Positions 43,501 to 53,410 of a DNA stretch of 57,555 nt are shown here, in pieces (within the stretch, counting starts at the first letter, position 1; each line of letters begins with the position of its first letter). The stretch covers positions 1 through 57,555 of the forward strand of contig JAQGDQ010001171.1 of NCBI GenBank assembly GCA_030141605.1, in the 5' to 3' direction. The notes beneath the pieces are model-generated. The model saw only the letters and a program-made list of their open reading frames with translations. It had not been told where the DNA came from and ran no database searches. Both the position numbers and the translations under genes were made by a program. This DNA comes from Tubiluchus corallicola (lineage: Eukaryota > Priapulida > Priapulimorpha > Priapulimorphida > Tubiluchidae).

Positions 43501-46500
43501 TTAACATGTACGATAATGCCAAAGCGTTTCTGATAATTAAATAGTATGTTAAAAAGTTAATTAACAGCGAGTGAGCCCAACTTATGATGACGTCACAGCT
43601 GAACATAATTTCCAACAGCATAAACATTGCATGATGTTATATCTATCGTTAATACTTATATCTACAAGGTGTCTATAAAGTCTCTTTACAGTTTTAAAAA
43701 TTTATTACAAAGGCAGTTGACAAGATTTGTTCTAATGTAATCAGTGGTTGCCAAAGTTTTTTTAACTCATTTAATACACCTCTATATGGGCACCATTAGT
43801 TGCACGAAGCACATGAAGACGGTACTTGATTTCTTGCCATGCTCGCTGTAGCATAGCCTCATCAATGATGGCGATGGCATCAGAAATCTTTTGCTTCAAG
43901 TCAGTAATGTCCCGTATTGTTGTTCGATACACGATGTCTTTCACATAACCCCGAGGATCTCTTCCATACTTAGTTCTGTAGTTTCGCTGAGTCTGCACGT
44001 ACGATTTTGTCTCAATATACCATGATACACACTGTGCCTTCTCTTGAGGGGTACCCATTTTTGGGGTTTCAGTTAACACTACCCTTCTACAAACAGGAGA
44101 CCTACATAAAACGCAAAATTTCAATGTGATCTCAAACTTAAGTAAACACTGAATAAAACAAAACGAATCTGTTAAGATATCTTGTCAACTGCCTTTGTAA
44201 TAAATTTTTAAAATTGTGAAGAGACTTTATGGACACCCTGTATTATTAAGCATTTATCTATTATAAGTAACATTCGTGTTTTAGTTATGATCATCCGCAT
44301 ATAATTGCTGGTCAAGGAACAATGGGACTTGAAATAGTCGAGCAAGTTCACGACATTGACGCCGTTGTCATACCCATAGGCGGCGGTGGTCTGATTGCCG
44401 GCGCCGCCGTTGCCATTAAAAGTCTCTATCCGTCGATTAGCGTCATCGGCGTAGAAGCGGAGTCCTGCTCGAGCTTCAAGACGGCGATGGACGCCGGTCA
44501 TCCCATCTACACGGCACCCGCGTCTACGTTGGCCGACGGTCTGTCTGTTCCGGTCGTCGGTGTGAACGCCTTTGTGACGGCTCAGCCTTTGTTAGATAAG
44601 ATCGTGACTGTGAGAGAAGACGTGATAGCCATCACTTTGCTGAGATTAGTGGAGATGGAGAAAGCGGTCGTAGAGGGCGCAGGAGCGACCGGACTGGCCG
44701 CCATACTTCAGGGAGAACTTCCGGAATTACAAGGAAAACGGTATGTATACACTCGTGTCTCGGTTTGCCGGACCGAAGCAGGGAGACGTCGGTCTGAATT
44801 TGCAGATTGTCTGTATTTATCGATACTATGCTAATCCGGTAGGCACCGTGTATTAGACTCATGGTGATGTAGAATGAATCGCCTAATTGTCTCAAAAATG
44901 TCTAGTATGGGCCGCTCCTATGCAAAAGTATATAAAGACTGTCATCAATTGCCTCGAATAACTTTGCATAGCTACACGCTGTCATTACATGCTGCTTGGT
45001 TACACTGACGTAATGATGTGAACAAAGTGACGGCCTATCAACTAGCTCAGCTTGCGAAACAACAGACCAGATTTTGTCCAATTTTTTGCTCATTTGGCTC
45101 TAATAACTCCACATTTTTTATTTTTCCTGTTTAAAGGGAGGCACTTTGTTTAAATGAGGCACTTTGGTGCGACCAATCACCTATTACTATTTTTACTTCA
45201 CTTTTTGCACTATAATATACATAGAAACAATCATGTTATGTAAGTTTAAGTACGGTGTAAACAAAGTGGCGGCTCATCACTAGCGGTCAGCTCATGAAAC
45301 AACGAACTGTGTCTGCAATATGTAGGACTTTTAACGGTCCAGATTTTGTCTGACTCTTCCGATATCCGTAAAAGCAAGGTCCGGCAAACCACGATATGAG
45401 TGTGCTATTATATTTTGGTGTTTGTTCTGATTATGTCTCCCTTTATAGATGCCTTTTAACTACATACGTGTCATCATATTTATTTTCAGTGTCATAGTGC
45501 CTTTGTGTGGAGGTAACTTTTAACTACATACGTGTCATCACATTTATTTTCAGTGTCGTAGTGCCTTTGTGTGGAGGTAACTTTTAACTACATACGTGTC
45601 ATCATATTTATTTTCAGTGTCGTAGTGCCTCTGTGTGGAGGTAACTTTTAACTACATACGTGTCATCATATTAATTTTCAGTGTCGTAGTGCCTCTGTGT
45701 GGAGGTAACTTTTAACTACATACGTATCATCATATTAATTTTCAGTGTCGTAGTGCCTCTGTGTGGAGGTAACATTTAACTACATACGTGTCATCATATT
45801 TACTTTCAGTGTCGTAGTGCCTCTGTGTGGAGGTAACTTTTAACTACATACGTGTCATCATATTTATTTTCAGTGTCATAGTGCCTTTGTATGGAGGTAA
45901 CTTTTAACTACATACGTGTCATCATATTTATTTTCAGTGTCGTAGTGCCTCTGTGTGGAGGTAACTTTTAACTACATACGTGTCATCATATTTACTTTCA
46001 GTGTCGTAGTGCCTCTGTGTGGAGGTAACTTTTAACTACATACGTGTCATCATATTTACTTTCAGTGTCGTAGTGCCTCTGTGTGGAGGTAATATTGACA
46101 CAACTGTACTCGGTAGATGTTTAGAAAGAGGTCTGGCAGCTGATGGACGACTAATTCGCTTCTCCGTCACGGTGAGTGACCGACCTGGAGGCATAGCTGA
46201 ATTAACTAAATTATTAGCAAACCTTGGTGCAAGGTAAGAGTTTTCTATGCTTACTTAGTGTACTATACAGTGTGACGCATTTTTTGTATTTAATGGAAAC
46301 AATATTCACTTTTGAATATTAAACCATAGCTGAACATTGATTATTGAGAAAAGAATGGCTCTCATTCTGAAAATGCAACCCACTAGTGAAATGGATTATA
46401 TTAAAGGAAAGATCAAGCCTTCTGGGAAATGAACCTTATGTTCAATATTCGCGAAAAGTATTAGAAGGATTCAGTAACAAAAGCCTGATAAGCGTCTTGT

Positions 46501-49178
46501 ATAATTGGTAAAATCACTTTAAAGTCTCGATCGTTTCAGGCGCTCCCATTTTGAATTCCCGTTTTTCTACCAATGACATCGTTTATCGACAAAAAAAGCA
46601 ATGCACTGTCAATTTTCGTCAAAAGTCAAATAAATTTTTACGAAAAATCAGATAGCTAATTTTTTATCACAATATTTGCATGAACATTAAGTATGCTGCA
46701 GTAGTTTCAGTTGCTTTAAGCATGTGCGCGTTTATGGAAGACCACAACGTGCTTACAAAAATTTGCTAATCCGTCAGTTACATTATTTTCTTTCAAATGA
46801 ATGGAGGTTAGACTGTGTGCATCGAAATTTATATAGGGGCTGCAGCTTAACATTAAGCTCTGTAGTCAGATTTTTACAAATTTCTTTGTTATATTTTTCT
46901 AAGTTTACGTTACTACAGTAAAGTAAGCACAACATGCTAAAAGTGACTTGTCTTTTCCTTTAAAAAGTTTCTGAACAATGTTTTTGCATAACAGTCGAAT
47001 TTTGTTGTGTAAATTACGTGTGTTGAATATCATGTTAACAGCACAAATCAGGCAAATGGAATGTTTTCACTTGTTATTATTGTGTGTGACAGTGACAAGC
47101 GATTTCAGTGGCATGACAGTCTATACAAGTATGAGTGAGCTTGACAATTTAATTCCGCTTATTCTTTTTCTTGGCAGCTTAAAAGACATTTTTCACGAAA
47201 GAGCTTGGTTAAAGTCAGACATATTTAGCGTTGTGGTAAGTACATAGAAGTTATTCAACCATAAATTTCAAACAATGGAATTCATTTGTACATAGTAGCC
47301 AACATGAAATGTCCCATTGCTTGTGAAACCGAAATTTTGTCAAAAAGTTGACGAAACCAAGTCGAGTAATCTGATAGCCAAAGTGACACATTTGGTGCAG
47401 TTTTAGCAAAAATAACGTAAGATAGAGTTAATACATAACACATAACGTTAATACATAAACGTTAATACACACACATAGAGTTAATACATAACACATAACG
47501 TTAATACATAAACGTTAATACACACACATAGAGTTAATACATAACACATAACGTTAATACACACACATAGAGTTAATACATAACATATAACGTCAATACA
47601 TAAACGTTACTACACACACATAGAGTTAATACATAACACATAACGTTAATACACAAACGTTAATACACACACACATAGAGTTAATACCTAACACAACGTT
47701 AATACACACACATAGAGTTAATACATAACACATAACATTAATACATAAACGTTAATACGCACACATAGAGTTAATACATAACAAGTGATGAACTTGTCCT
47801 AATACTTTAGTCCAGTGGTTCGCAACCTTTTTTGACCCGTTCCCCCCCTAGCCCATTCAATTTTTTTTTAATTTCAACATTTTTTTATTCAATAATAATA
47901 ATACAATCTGTGGTCACCACATTCAATGTGACTCTTGCTCCTGTTGAGAGGACACGATTTTCTTGATGTCGAGGGTTGTGACTGAGAGTGCCACACTTTT
48001 TATATTTACTTTTCCACCCATTCATTCCCCCCCCTGGAGGTGGCTCATTCTCCCCCCCCTCAGTTGAGAACCCCTGCTTTAGTACAATTCATCGTCCAAA
48101 CATGAAGCAAATGCCTTTTTAGTATGATCGTATATACCTTGATAAACTCACAGTCATACAGAACATTTTGAAGAATTCCCATTATTGAGATGACCATAAA
48201 GAATGGCCATAATTACTTCAGAGCTACCATACATAGAAGATTTGCACCATTGCTTATGATGATGATGAAAATGACAAGCCGCTGGGATAGCAACATCTAA
48301 TGTTTTGCTGGATTACTGCTGTATTTACCTGTTTTAAGGATAGATTTCTTTTATTTTAAAATTCTACTTGCTAAATGTCTGTAATAGACGTAATGGGCTG
48401 AATACCAATGATCATAAAAATATTTTAAGTCTATTCTACACAGTGGCGGCTCGTGTATAGGTACTGTGGAACTGCAGCACCCCTATTTTCACTCAACATT
48501 ATTGATAATATTCAATATAATAAATCTTTCTTCTTTAGTTCTTTCTTTATACTTGTACAGAACCAGAGCATGTGAGGGTAGTGCAGTTTGCTTCACAGCC
48601 CAGCACAGTGTTTGGCTGTGTGCGCATGCGGCCATGCGCACATGTCAGAGCCCAGGTAGAGAAAGTACTGTCGCTCACACAGTTTGTTATCAGTTGTCAC
48701 GTGCTTGCTGTGAATGCATCAAGCTTGAATCGTCAATTTAGGCTATTAGTAAGCAAAAAATATTGTTTATTTGGGATTTTATCTTATTATGTGTAAACTT
48801 TCATATGTTTGTTTGTTTATAATTACAATTACAAATTACAGAATTAAAATTACATATTAGTTTTGTCTTACACAGTATTAAAACAATGGCTAAAAAGTTT
48901 CTGAAGCAGTAAGTTTAGCTACGAGCTGTCACTGGTTCTATAATTAACAAGAATTGTGTTGTCTAAAATAAAATGTTGTCCACCTTGATAATTTTAGTCG
49001 TTAATTTTGACATTTTCTTAATAAACAGGTGAAATGTGTAATAGAGACAAGGGATTGGGACCACGCCACGGAGGTTGAACGAACACTTCGTATTCGCTAC
49101 AATAACTTACGCTGGGGCCCCGGAGTCATGTCCGACATGAGTTTGAAAGTTGCCAGTTCACAAGGCTCTTTTAACTAA
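37428..49178 (+). CDS. L-threonine/L-serine dehydratase (ammonia-lyase) with C-terminal ACT-like domain, complete, 9 exons
   Basis: Nine exons sum to 1401 nt, 466 residues plus TAA, with all phases closing. The enzyme family deaminates threonine (to 2-oxobutyrate) and serine (to pyruvate) with PLP. Visible fold-type-II motifs: TGSFKERGA at 92-100 with Lys96 as the Schiff-base lysine; ASAGNHA at 119-125, which clamps substrate and cofactor carboxylates; GQGTMGLE at 199-206; the phosphate loop GGGG at 222-225; and CGGN at 348-351. Residues about 370-440 (RFSVTVSDRPGGIAELTKLL, then DIFHERAW and SDIFSV) form an ACT-like domain as in catabolic and biosynthetic threonine deaminases; serine racemase lacks it. 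Residues 1-45 are a variable acidic leader. No mitochondrial presequence is evident. Introns 5 and 6 contain transposons, and intron 6 ends in an amplified splice acceptor. Substrate preference cannot be read from sequence. Confidence 0.92.
38030..38131 (+). CDS. Dehydratase exon 2
   Basis: Residues 37-70, DPWCDPENPRKVTFMDISAS to IRGGIQRTPCT. The acceptor is ttcttacag|GATCCC and the donor TGCACG|GTAAGA, phase 0. The 40-bp array starts about 25 bp into the next intron. Confidence 0.92.
38155..38735. repeat. 40-bp minisatellite in dehydratase intron 2
   Basis: About 14 copies of aatacagagtttgtacaata, tataaaatactgatatgta, highly homogeneous. It starts about 25 bp after the exon 2 donor. Frames across it are repeat artefacts. 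Confidence 0.95.
39305..39925. mobile_element. TIR element with subterminal repeats
   Basis: The ends tataggttttacacgtcaaa tgtagac and gtctacatttgacatgtaaa acctata are inverted (~27 bp). Several aaatgtgacttaggtaagt-type repeats lie inside the left end and their complements inside the right. No coding capacity. Confidence 0.82.
40192..40308 (+). CDS. Dehydratase exon 3 (PLP lysine)
   Basis: Residues 71-109, KSNISRLANMEIWLKKEFLQ, VTGSFKERGARYTLMMLPE. It carries the catalytic Lys96. The acceptor is tttgttgtag|AAATCG and the donor CAGAG|GTATAA, phase 0. Confidence 0.93.
40384..40993 (-). mobile_element. Family A dispersed repeat, inverted copy
   Basis: Reverse complement of 36519-37118 over about 600 bp, estimated 85% identity. 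It begins about 75 bp after dehydratase exon 3. Confidence 0.85.
41575..42405. repeat. 40-bp minisatellite in dehydratase intron 3
   Basis: About 20 copies of gattagttacatataatgca, aatttaacattatttaactc. Units near 41820-41890 have scattered single-base losses. It ends about 25 bp before the exon 4 acceptor. Confidence 0.95.
42430..42615 (+). CDS. Dehydratase exon 4 (ASAGNHA motif)
   Basis: Residues 110-171, EQKQIGVIAASAGNHALAMA to LYGANVIVKGAHIGE. The acceptor is gcatcccag|GAGCAG and the donor GGGAG|GTAGGT, phase 0. The 40-bp array in intron 3 ends about 25 bp before the acceptor and may contain or crowd the branch point. Confidence 0.95.
42620..43235. other. Dehydratase intron 4, imperfect ~350-bp repeat
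   Basis: Words such as atgatgaaatgctgaactgg and gtgtctagcaacattt recur in altered form around 43040-43080, suggesting an old duplication. No exon. Confidence 0.3.
43239..43294 (+). CDS. Dehydratase exon 5 (short)
   Basis: A 56-nt exon, residues 172-189 plus two bases: SREHALRLAKEHNYTYVN. The acceptor is ttctttcag|TCAAGA and the donor AATGG|GTAAGA; GG plus the T opening exon 6 completes Gly190. Confidence 0.93.
43433..43660 (+). mobile_element. Family A dispersed repeat, 5' part
   Basis: Matches the first ~230 bp of the family (ggtaggatgatttttcatat to caacagcataaacattgcat) and stops just before the mariner-like element. Confidence 0.75.
43672..44242 (-). mobile_element. Tc1/mariner-type element with ~60-bp TIRs
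   Basis: TACAAGGTGTCTATAAAGTC at the left and its inverse gactttatggacaccctgta at the right, continuing inward as ttttaaaaatttattacaaa and ggcagttgacaag. TA flanks fit Tc1/mariner target choice. Fills most of dehydratase intron 5. It encloses a short transposase relic on the minus strand. Confidence 0.85.
43771..44124 (-). pseudogene. Internally deleted transposase relic
   Basis: The 117-residue frame joins an N-terminal helix-turn-helix-like segment (KMGTPQEKAQCVSWYIETKS, then RNYRTKYGRDPR) directly to a C-terminal end-like segment (MLQRAWQEIKYRLHVLRATN, GAHIEVY). The DDE/D catalytic core is missing, so it is a non-autonomous deletion derivative. The helix-turn-helix resembles that of animal IS630/mariner-like transposases; family assignment by memory. 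Confidence 0.7.
44285..44740 (+). CDS. Dehydratase exon 6 (glycine loop, core)
   Basis: Residues 190-341 plus two bases, from YDHPHIIAGQGTMGLEIVEQ through PIGGGGLIAGAAVAI to ELQGK. It is notably more GC-rich than its flanks. The acceptor is gttttag|TTATGA and the donor AAACG|GTATGT; CG joins T of exon 7 as Arg342. A MITE terminus starts about 8 bp after the exon. Confidence 0.95.
44749..45408. mobile_element. MITE family B, long copy, at +9 of dehydratase intron 6
   Basis: Ends tacactcgtgtctcggtttg ccggac and gtccggcaaaccacgatatg agtgtgcta. The left terminus begins eight bases after the exon 6 donor. The element plus the acceptor array make up nearly all of intron 6. Confidence 0.85.
45440..46080 (+). 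repeat. 64-bp minisatellite containing the exon 7 3' splice site, 10 copies
   Basis: Units start at fixed 64-bp spacing; the acceptor AG falls at about 45489, 45553, 45617 and so on to 46065, the tenth being the real site. Each unit reads catcatatttattttcAG, tgtcgtagtgcctctgtgtg, gAG|GTAACttttaac. Thus every extra copy has a good acceptor and, 23 bases on, a donor-like AG|GTAAC. Confidence 0.95.
46066..46233 (+). CDS. Dehydratase exon 7 (CGGN motif, ACT start; acceptor amplified upstream)
   Basis: Residues 342-397 plus two bases, R-VVVPLCGGNIDTTVLGRC to LTKLLANLGA. The acceptor is tactttcag|TGTCGT and the donor GCAAG|GTAAGA. The preceding 640 bp contain nine further copies of this acceptor with the first exon bases, but only this copy continues into coding sequence (GGAGGTAATATTGAC); the others run into GTAACTTTTAA. 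Confidence 0.93.
46234..47177. other. Dehydratase intron 7, old dispersed repeat
   Basis: Around 46540-46680 the sequence weakly matches, inverted, 25320-25450. Otherwise nothing recognised. Confidence 0.35.
47178..47235 (+). CDS. Dehydratase exon 8 (short, ACT domain)
   Basis: A 58-nt exon, residues 398-417: S-LKDIFHERAWLKSDIFSVV, the diagnostic ACT-like block of catabolic threonine dehydratases. The acceptor is tcttggcag|CTTAAA and the donor TTGTG|GTAAGT. Confidence 0.95.
47420..47785. repeat. Compound array, gttaatacataac-based
   Basis: Short units of agttaatacataacacataa and cgttaatacacacacat in irregular order, about 365 bp, dehydratase intron 8. Confidence 0.92.
47813..48076. mobile_element. 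hAT-like (Charlie-type) short element
   Basis: Ends cagtggttcgcaacc and gttgagaacccctg are inverted. CTTTAGTC (47805-47812) and CTTTAGTA (48077-48084) are a 7/8 target duplication. Interior with C-runs is typical of such elements. Confidence 0.85.
48440..48560 (+). mobile_element. Possible 5' end of another TIR element
   Basis: cacagtggcggctcgtgtat resembles the first bases of some hAT elements. No matching right end was found, so a fragment at best. Confidence 0.3.
49029..49178 (+). CDS. Dehydratase exon 9 (C-terminus and stop)
   Basis: Residues 418-466 then TAA: VKCVIETRDWDHATEVERTL, RIRYNNLRWGPGVMSDMSLK, VASSQGSFN. The acceptor is aataaacag|GTGAAA. About 25 residues follow the end of the ACT fold. 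A 35-bp array begins within 5 bp of the stop codon. Confidence 0.93.
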   Translation: MKCVIETRDWDHATEVERTLRIRYNNLRWGPGVMSDMSLKVASSQGSFN

Positions 49179-49181
49179 TGC

Positions 49182-49428
49182 AATTTCGTAGGACAATCGC
49201 ACGGACACCGCACATGCAATTTCGTAAGACAATCGCATGAACACCGCACATGCAATTTCGTAAGACAATCGCACGAACACCGCACAAGCAATTTTGTAAG
49301 ACAATTGCACAGGCAATTTCGTAAGACAATCGCACAAACACCGCACAAGCAATTTCGTAAGGCAATCGCATGAACACTGCACAAGCAATTTCGTAAGACA
49401 ATCGCACAAACACCGCACAACTAATTTA
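49182..49428. repeat. ~35-bp minisatellite immediately after the dehydratase stop
   Basis: Seven copies of gcaatttcgtaagacaatcg cacgaacaccgcaca, one shortened. It starts four bases after TAA, so it should be transcribed in the 3'UTR. Confidence 0.93.
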
Positions 49429-49439
49429 CTGTCGGCAAG

Positions 49440-49640
49440 TTGTTGTAAACTCTCCAACAATTGCTGCGAGTTGTCCTACTGTCCAGTGTGACATTGACTC
49501 GACATTTTGCAGTGAATGGAGAAATGAGTGTAAGCTCGTGCTTGCATGCCAGAGAGTAATTTGCAGCAACTTTTGCTCTCTAGTCTGAACATACTTGTGA
49601 GTTACTTGGCAAGTTAACTAACTAGTTTGAATTTGCCACA
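49440..49640. mobile_element. Fragment of MITE family E
   Basis: Contains ttttgctctctagtctgaac, acttgtgagttacttggcaa, shared with 53411-53827. Lies in the candidate 3'UTR. Confidence 0.6.
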
Positions 49641-49734
49641 AAGCTTTCAGCTCAGCATTTCATGTTTGCTCACAAATGTATGAGTGCATTTCACTAATGT
49701 TTTAATTTTTCAAATATAATATATTGATTTTCTA

Positions 49735-50100
49735 ATGTTTACCATTGTTACATCAAATTTTTACTGCAGTGTTTCACCACTGTTACATGTAATGTTTACC
49801 ACAGTGTTTTACACTATTACTCCAAATATTTACTGCAGTATTCTGCTATTGTTACTCTGTTTACTGCAGTGTTCTACCATTGTTACTCTATTTTCTACGG
49901 TGTTCTGCCATTGTACCGTTTTCACTCTAATGCTTACTGCAGTGTCTTGCCATTGTTACTTCTAATTTTTACTGCATTGTTCTGCCATTGTTACTCTGTT
50001 TACTGCAGTGTTCTACCATTTTCACTCTAATGCTTACTGCAGTGTATTGCCATTGTTACTTCTAATGTTTACTGCAGTGTTCTGCCATTGTTACTCTGTT
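49735..50100. repeat. ~32-bp degenerate array
   Basis: About 11 units of tttactgcagtgttctgcca, ttgttactctaat with indels. Confidence 0.88.
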
Positions 50101-50451
50101 GGCTTGCAACGTTTTAGTTGTGCTTAGGTGCTGTTGTATCTAGTCCTTTGTACGTTAAAGGATTTTTTAAATATATACCATGTCTAGCATTGTTTAGCCT
50201 TTTGGATATTTTTAGCATTTCCCAGGTGTCAATTATATTATTTGAATGCAAATATAGTAAAAAACAGAGCTTCCAATATTACTAGAATACATGTGAGTTT
50301 CTCTAATGTAGTTAACAGTTTATCGTATTGTTTGTTTATCATATCAAACTGATGTATTAATCAGTGCTGTGAGTGTAGTTGGTGCCATTTTAACTAATGT
50401 TCTTTTAGAGTAATTTGAATTTTGAAAGAATTTTATTTTTGTTTTCTATGC

Positions 50452-50482
50452 AATAAATTTATTATAATGTTTCAACAATAAA
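50452..50482 (+). terminator. Candidate poly(A) signals of the dehydratase gene
   Basis: Two AATAAA hexamers 25 bp apart (50452 and 50477) occur about 1.27 kb after the stop codon. The intervening candidate 3'UTR is two minisatellites and a MITE-like segment. Confidence 0.35.
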
Positions 50483-50869
50483 TGTCTTCTGAATTTAATT
50501 GAAGTGCGTTAAAAGGTTTCTGTCATTGAAAACACTTTGGCAACACGAAATATAATGTTTTAGAATCGGTTATTTAGGAGTTAAAGGCTTCCTACAAGTA
50601 AAAACGTGTGCGCTTGGTTACAAAATTACTACTTAAAACAGAGTAAAAGCAAACTGTAGTTAGGTCAACTTTTCATTTAAGGGACAAGAAAAGGGGCCCC
50701 TGAAGTAGGTTTCAGAAAAATTGCCTTAACAAGTTATACAACTTAACAGCAATTTTAAGCGTATATCACACTCACGTTGAAAGGATTCTTTGTTTGTTTT
50801 CATTTTAAATTTCGCGCAACACTGTTCCGACCGCGCCATTACATGACGACATATACGCATAACGTAAAT

Positions 50870-51365
50870 CAGGGGAAGAAAAGGAAATGTTAAATATATC
50901 CAAAAAGCTTTCCATTCAAAGTTTTCTTACAGGTATCATTTCGTTTACCTGTTTGACTGACTTGTGTACCTAAAAAAGAAAATCATTAATTACCTAAAAT
51001 GTTTTCACAAATTGGTAAAATGTCATTGACTCACCCTCCAGGGTGCACCACTGCCTTACTAAAAAACGTATTCTTACTGACGAGATACAGTAATTTAAAA
51101 TTTTATGCAGTTAGTGACGTGTACGCTATTAATGCTCTGATTATTTTTTCAAACTTTACTCAGTGTTATCTAAACTTGTTTCAAATGACTTATCATTAAA
51201 ATGGCTGTGTTTAACGATCATCGCAGAACTTTAAATTTACATGTTTTATACAGCGTTACTGCCGACGCAAGCCCGTGTGCAAAAAGGCAGTAAGTAAGTG
51301 GTATAAAATTTCAAGACAAATTTTATAAGTTTCATGTAAGTGGAGGGTTTTCTTGGGCTGAATAA
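50870..51365 (+). mobile_element. Dispersed repeat family C, unexpanded copy
   Basis: Homologous to the flanks of the 28-bp array at 14.5-15.8 kb; the array unit occurs here once as gactcaccctccagggtgca (51030-51049). Confidence 0.75.
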
Positions 51366-51369
51366 AAAT

Positions 51370-52460
51370 ATAAGTAAACAGACGTCTATGAGTACGAAAC
51401 TACTATTTTTAACCACTTGCTCGTACTTTTCGGTTACCAAGGAACAGACCAACACTGAGCAAAAAATCAATAAATTATTGATTCGCACCACTTTTTATGT
51501 CGTGATTATATATAGATTCATATTATTTGAATTTTGGTAACTGCAGATGAACAATATCAAAATCAGATCGGATACTGGCCACATTTCACAACAAAGCGAA
51601 TCGCTGTATGTCCTAGGTAAACATTCGATATTATTCACATACAGTAAACAACAACAACAACAAACAATCTATTGAGCTAAACAAACTAAAATACTCCAAT
51701 CAATCATTTGAACAATACCAGTCGAAAACAAAGTTAGTGCTTAAAACAAACAACAAATACTTCTAACACAAAGTCTTAATACCGTCCATATTTCATTTAC
51801 CAACAGTTCTAGCTATAAATTAAATTATGTAGTTACACTTACTGGAAAGAAATAAATGCTACCTGGACACAAAGAACACAGGCATACGTTTAAAGTATTT
51901 TAAACACCTTTCTTAAAACTCTTAAATAATAAAGACTTTTTTACTCTTTATTGCTTTTAATTATTATTATTATTATCTATAACAATAATTAAAAATAACA
52001 AAGAATAAAAAATAAGCTAGCTCCCCTTACATCGACAACAGATGGCAGTACTGGTATTTCGAATGCTTTCCTTAGCTATGCTGCGGAAAACACGCGACAC
52101 CGTTTACTGCCAGACACTAACACATCTAGAAGGTAGCAAAGATTTAAAATTTTAAAACGTATTTTTTTAAATAGTTCATCCTTGGCAGCATTCGTGGTCA
52201 GTTTGCCAAAATTTCAGAGGCCTGGAAAATCTACTTAACCAAACCTGTTAAAATACAAAAAATTCTAAGTTCTATAAGTAGTACGCTTAATTGAAGTCTG
52301 TGTCAGCTTGTGCAAAGATGTGGCAGACACTAATTGAACATACTACTTCTGCACGCCATACTAAAGTTAATTTGGTACATTACGCAAACTAATCAATACT
52401 AAAATTGCAATACTAGTGTGCAATTAATACACAACAAAAAATACATATACACTACTAATC
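51370..52460. other. Intergenic, nothing recognised
   Basis: AT-rich, a short (ATT)n at 51960-51977 and (CAA)n at 51650. No gene-like frame. Confidence 0.5.
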
Positions 52461-52469
52461 TTAAAGCAT

Positions 52470-52750
52470 TGTATTTGCATATTTGCAGTGCATTATTATT
52501 ACACTGTGCAAATGCATTATATCACAGTACAAATACTCAGTGCATTGTTATTACATCACAGCATAAAATACTAGCAATCTTAAGTGCATTGCATTTCTAG
52601 CGCACTGTTATTACACTGCAACTGCATTGCATCACAGCACGAAATACCAATACTAGCAATCTTAAATGCAATGCATTTGCAGTGTGCTGTTATTACAATG
52701 CAACTGCATTGCATCACAGCAAGAAATACCAATACTAGCAATCTTGGATA
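52470..52750. repeat. ~95-bp degenerate repeat, 3 copies
   Basis: Copies of tgcattgcatcacagcac, gaaataccaatactagcaat, cttaaatgcaatgcattt, with alternating tgcatt words. Confidence 0.8.
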
Positions 52751-53410
52751 CATTGTAAGTATAGATTATAACTAAATGTTTTGTGTATCTCATCACAGAA
52801 CATTTTCACTTTTGCTTGCATGTAGGCATATCAAATTATTGACTAATTCAGTTTAAATTAATCCTAATTTCTTAATACTAATAATCCGTGTCTTGCTACA
52901 TTAATATAATAATAATAGCTATATAATTTTTCTGCAGGCCCGATGAACTAATTATACCTTCTAATATGTAAGGGGAGTTATAAATGACCACTTGGTCCTC
53001 ACACAAACCAAATTTGCCCATTGATAATATTACTTTTCTAAGTGTGTTCTGTTTCATGCGTGAAATAAAATATCATACATTTTCCAGTACATAATAACAT
53101 AGCAGTAAAAGTAGTACCTAAACAATGACAATCTAGTCGGATACTCGTATTAAAAAAATCATATATTAAGACTTTCTAGAAACAGATTAATGCGAATAAA
53201 TGCAACTCTTTTAATTAAATAGATATAATTGCACAAACAATAGAATAATCTCCTACGTACAAGCATGCGCATTTTCACCATTTTACTGCATTCCCTCCAC
53301 TTGGCGGCCATCACCTGAAATAAACCCAACTCCAAAATCACGAGAAAAACATCAATTGCAGGTGAAAGTTGAAGAACAAACTTTTAATAAGGGCAGGTGC
53401 TCTGGACAGG

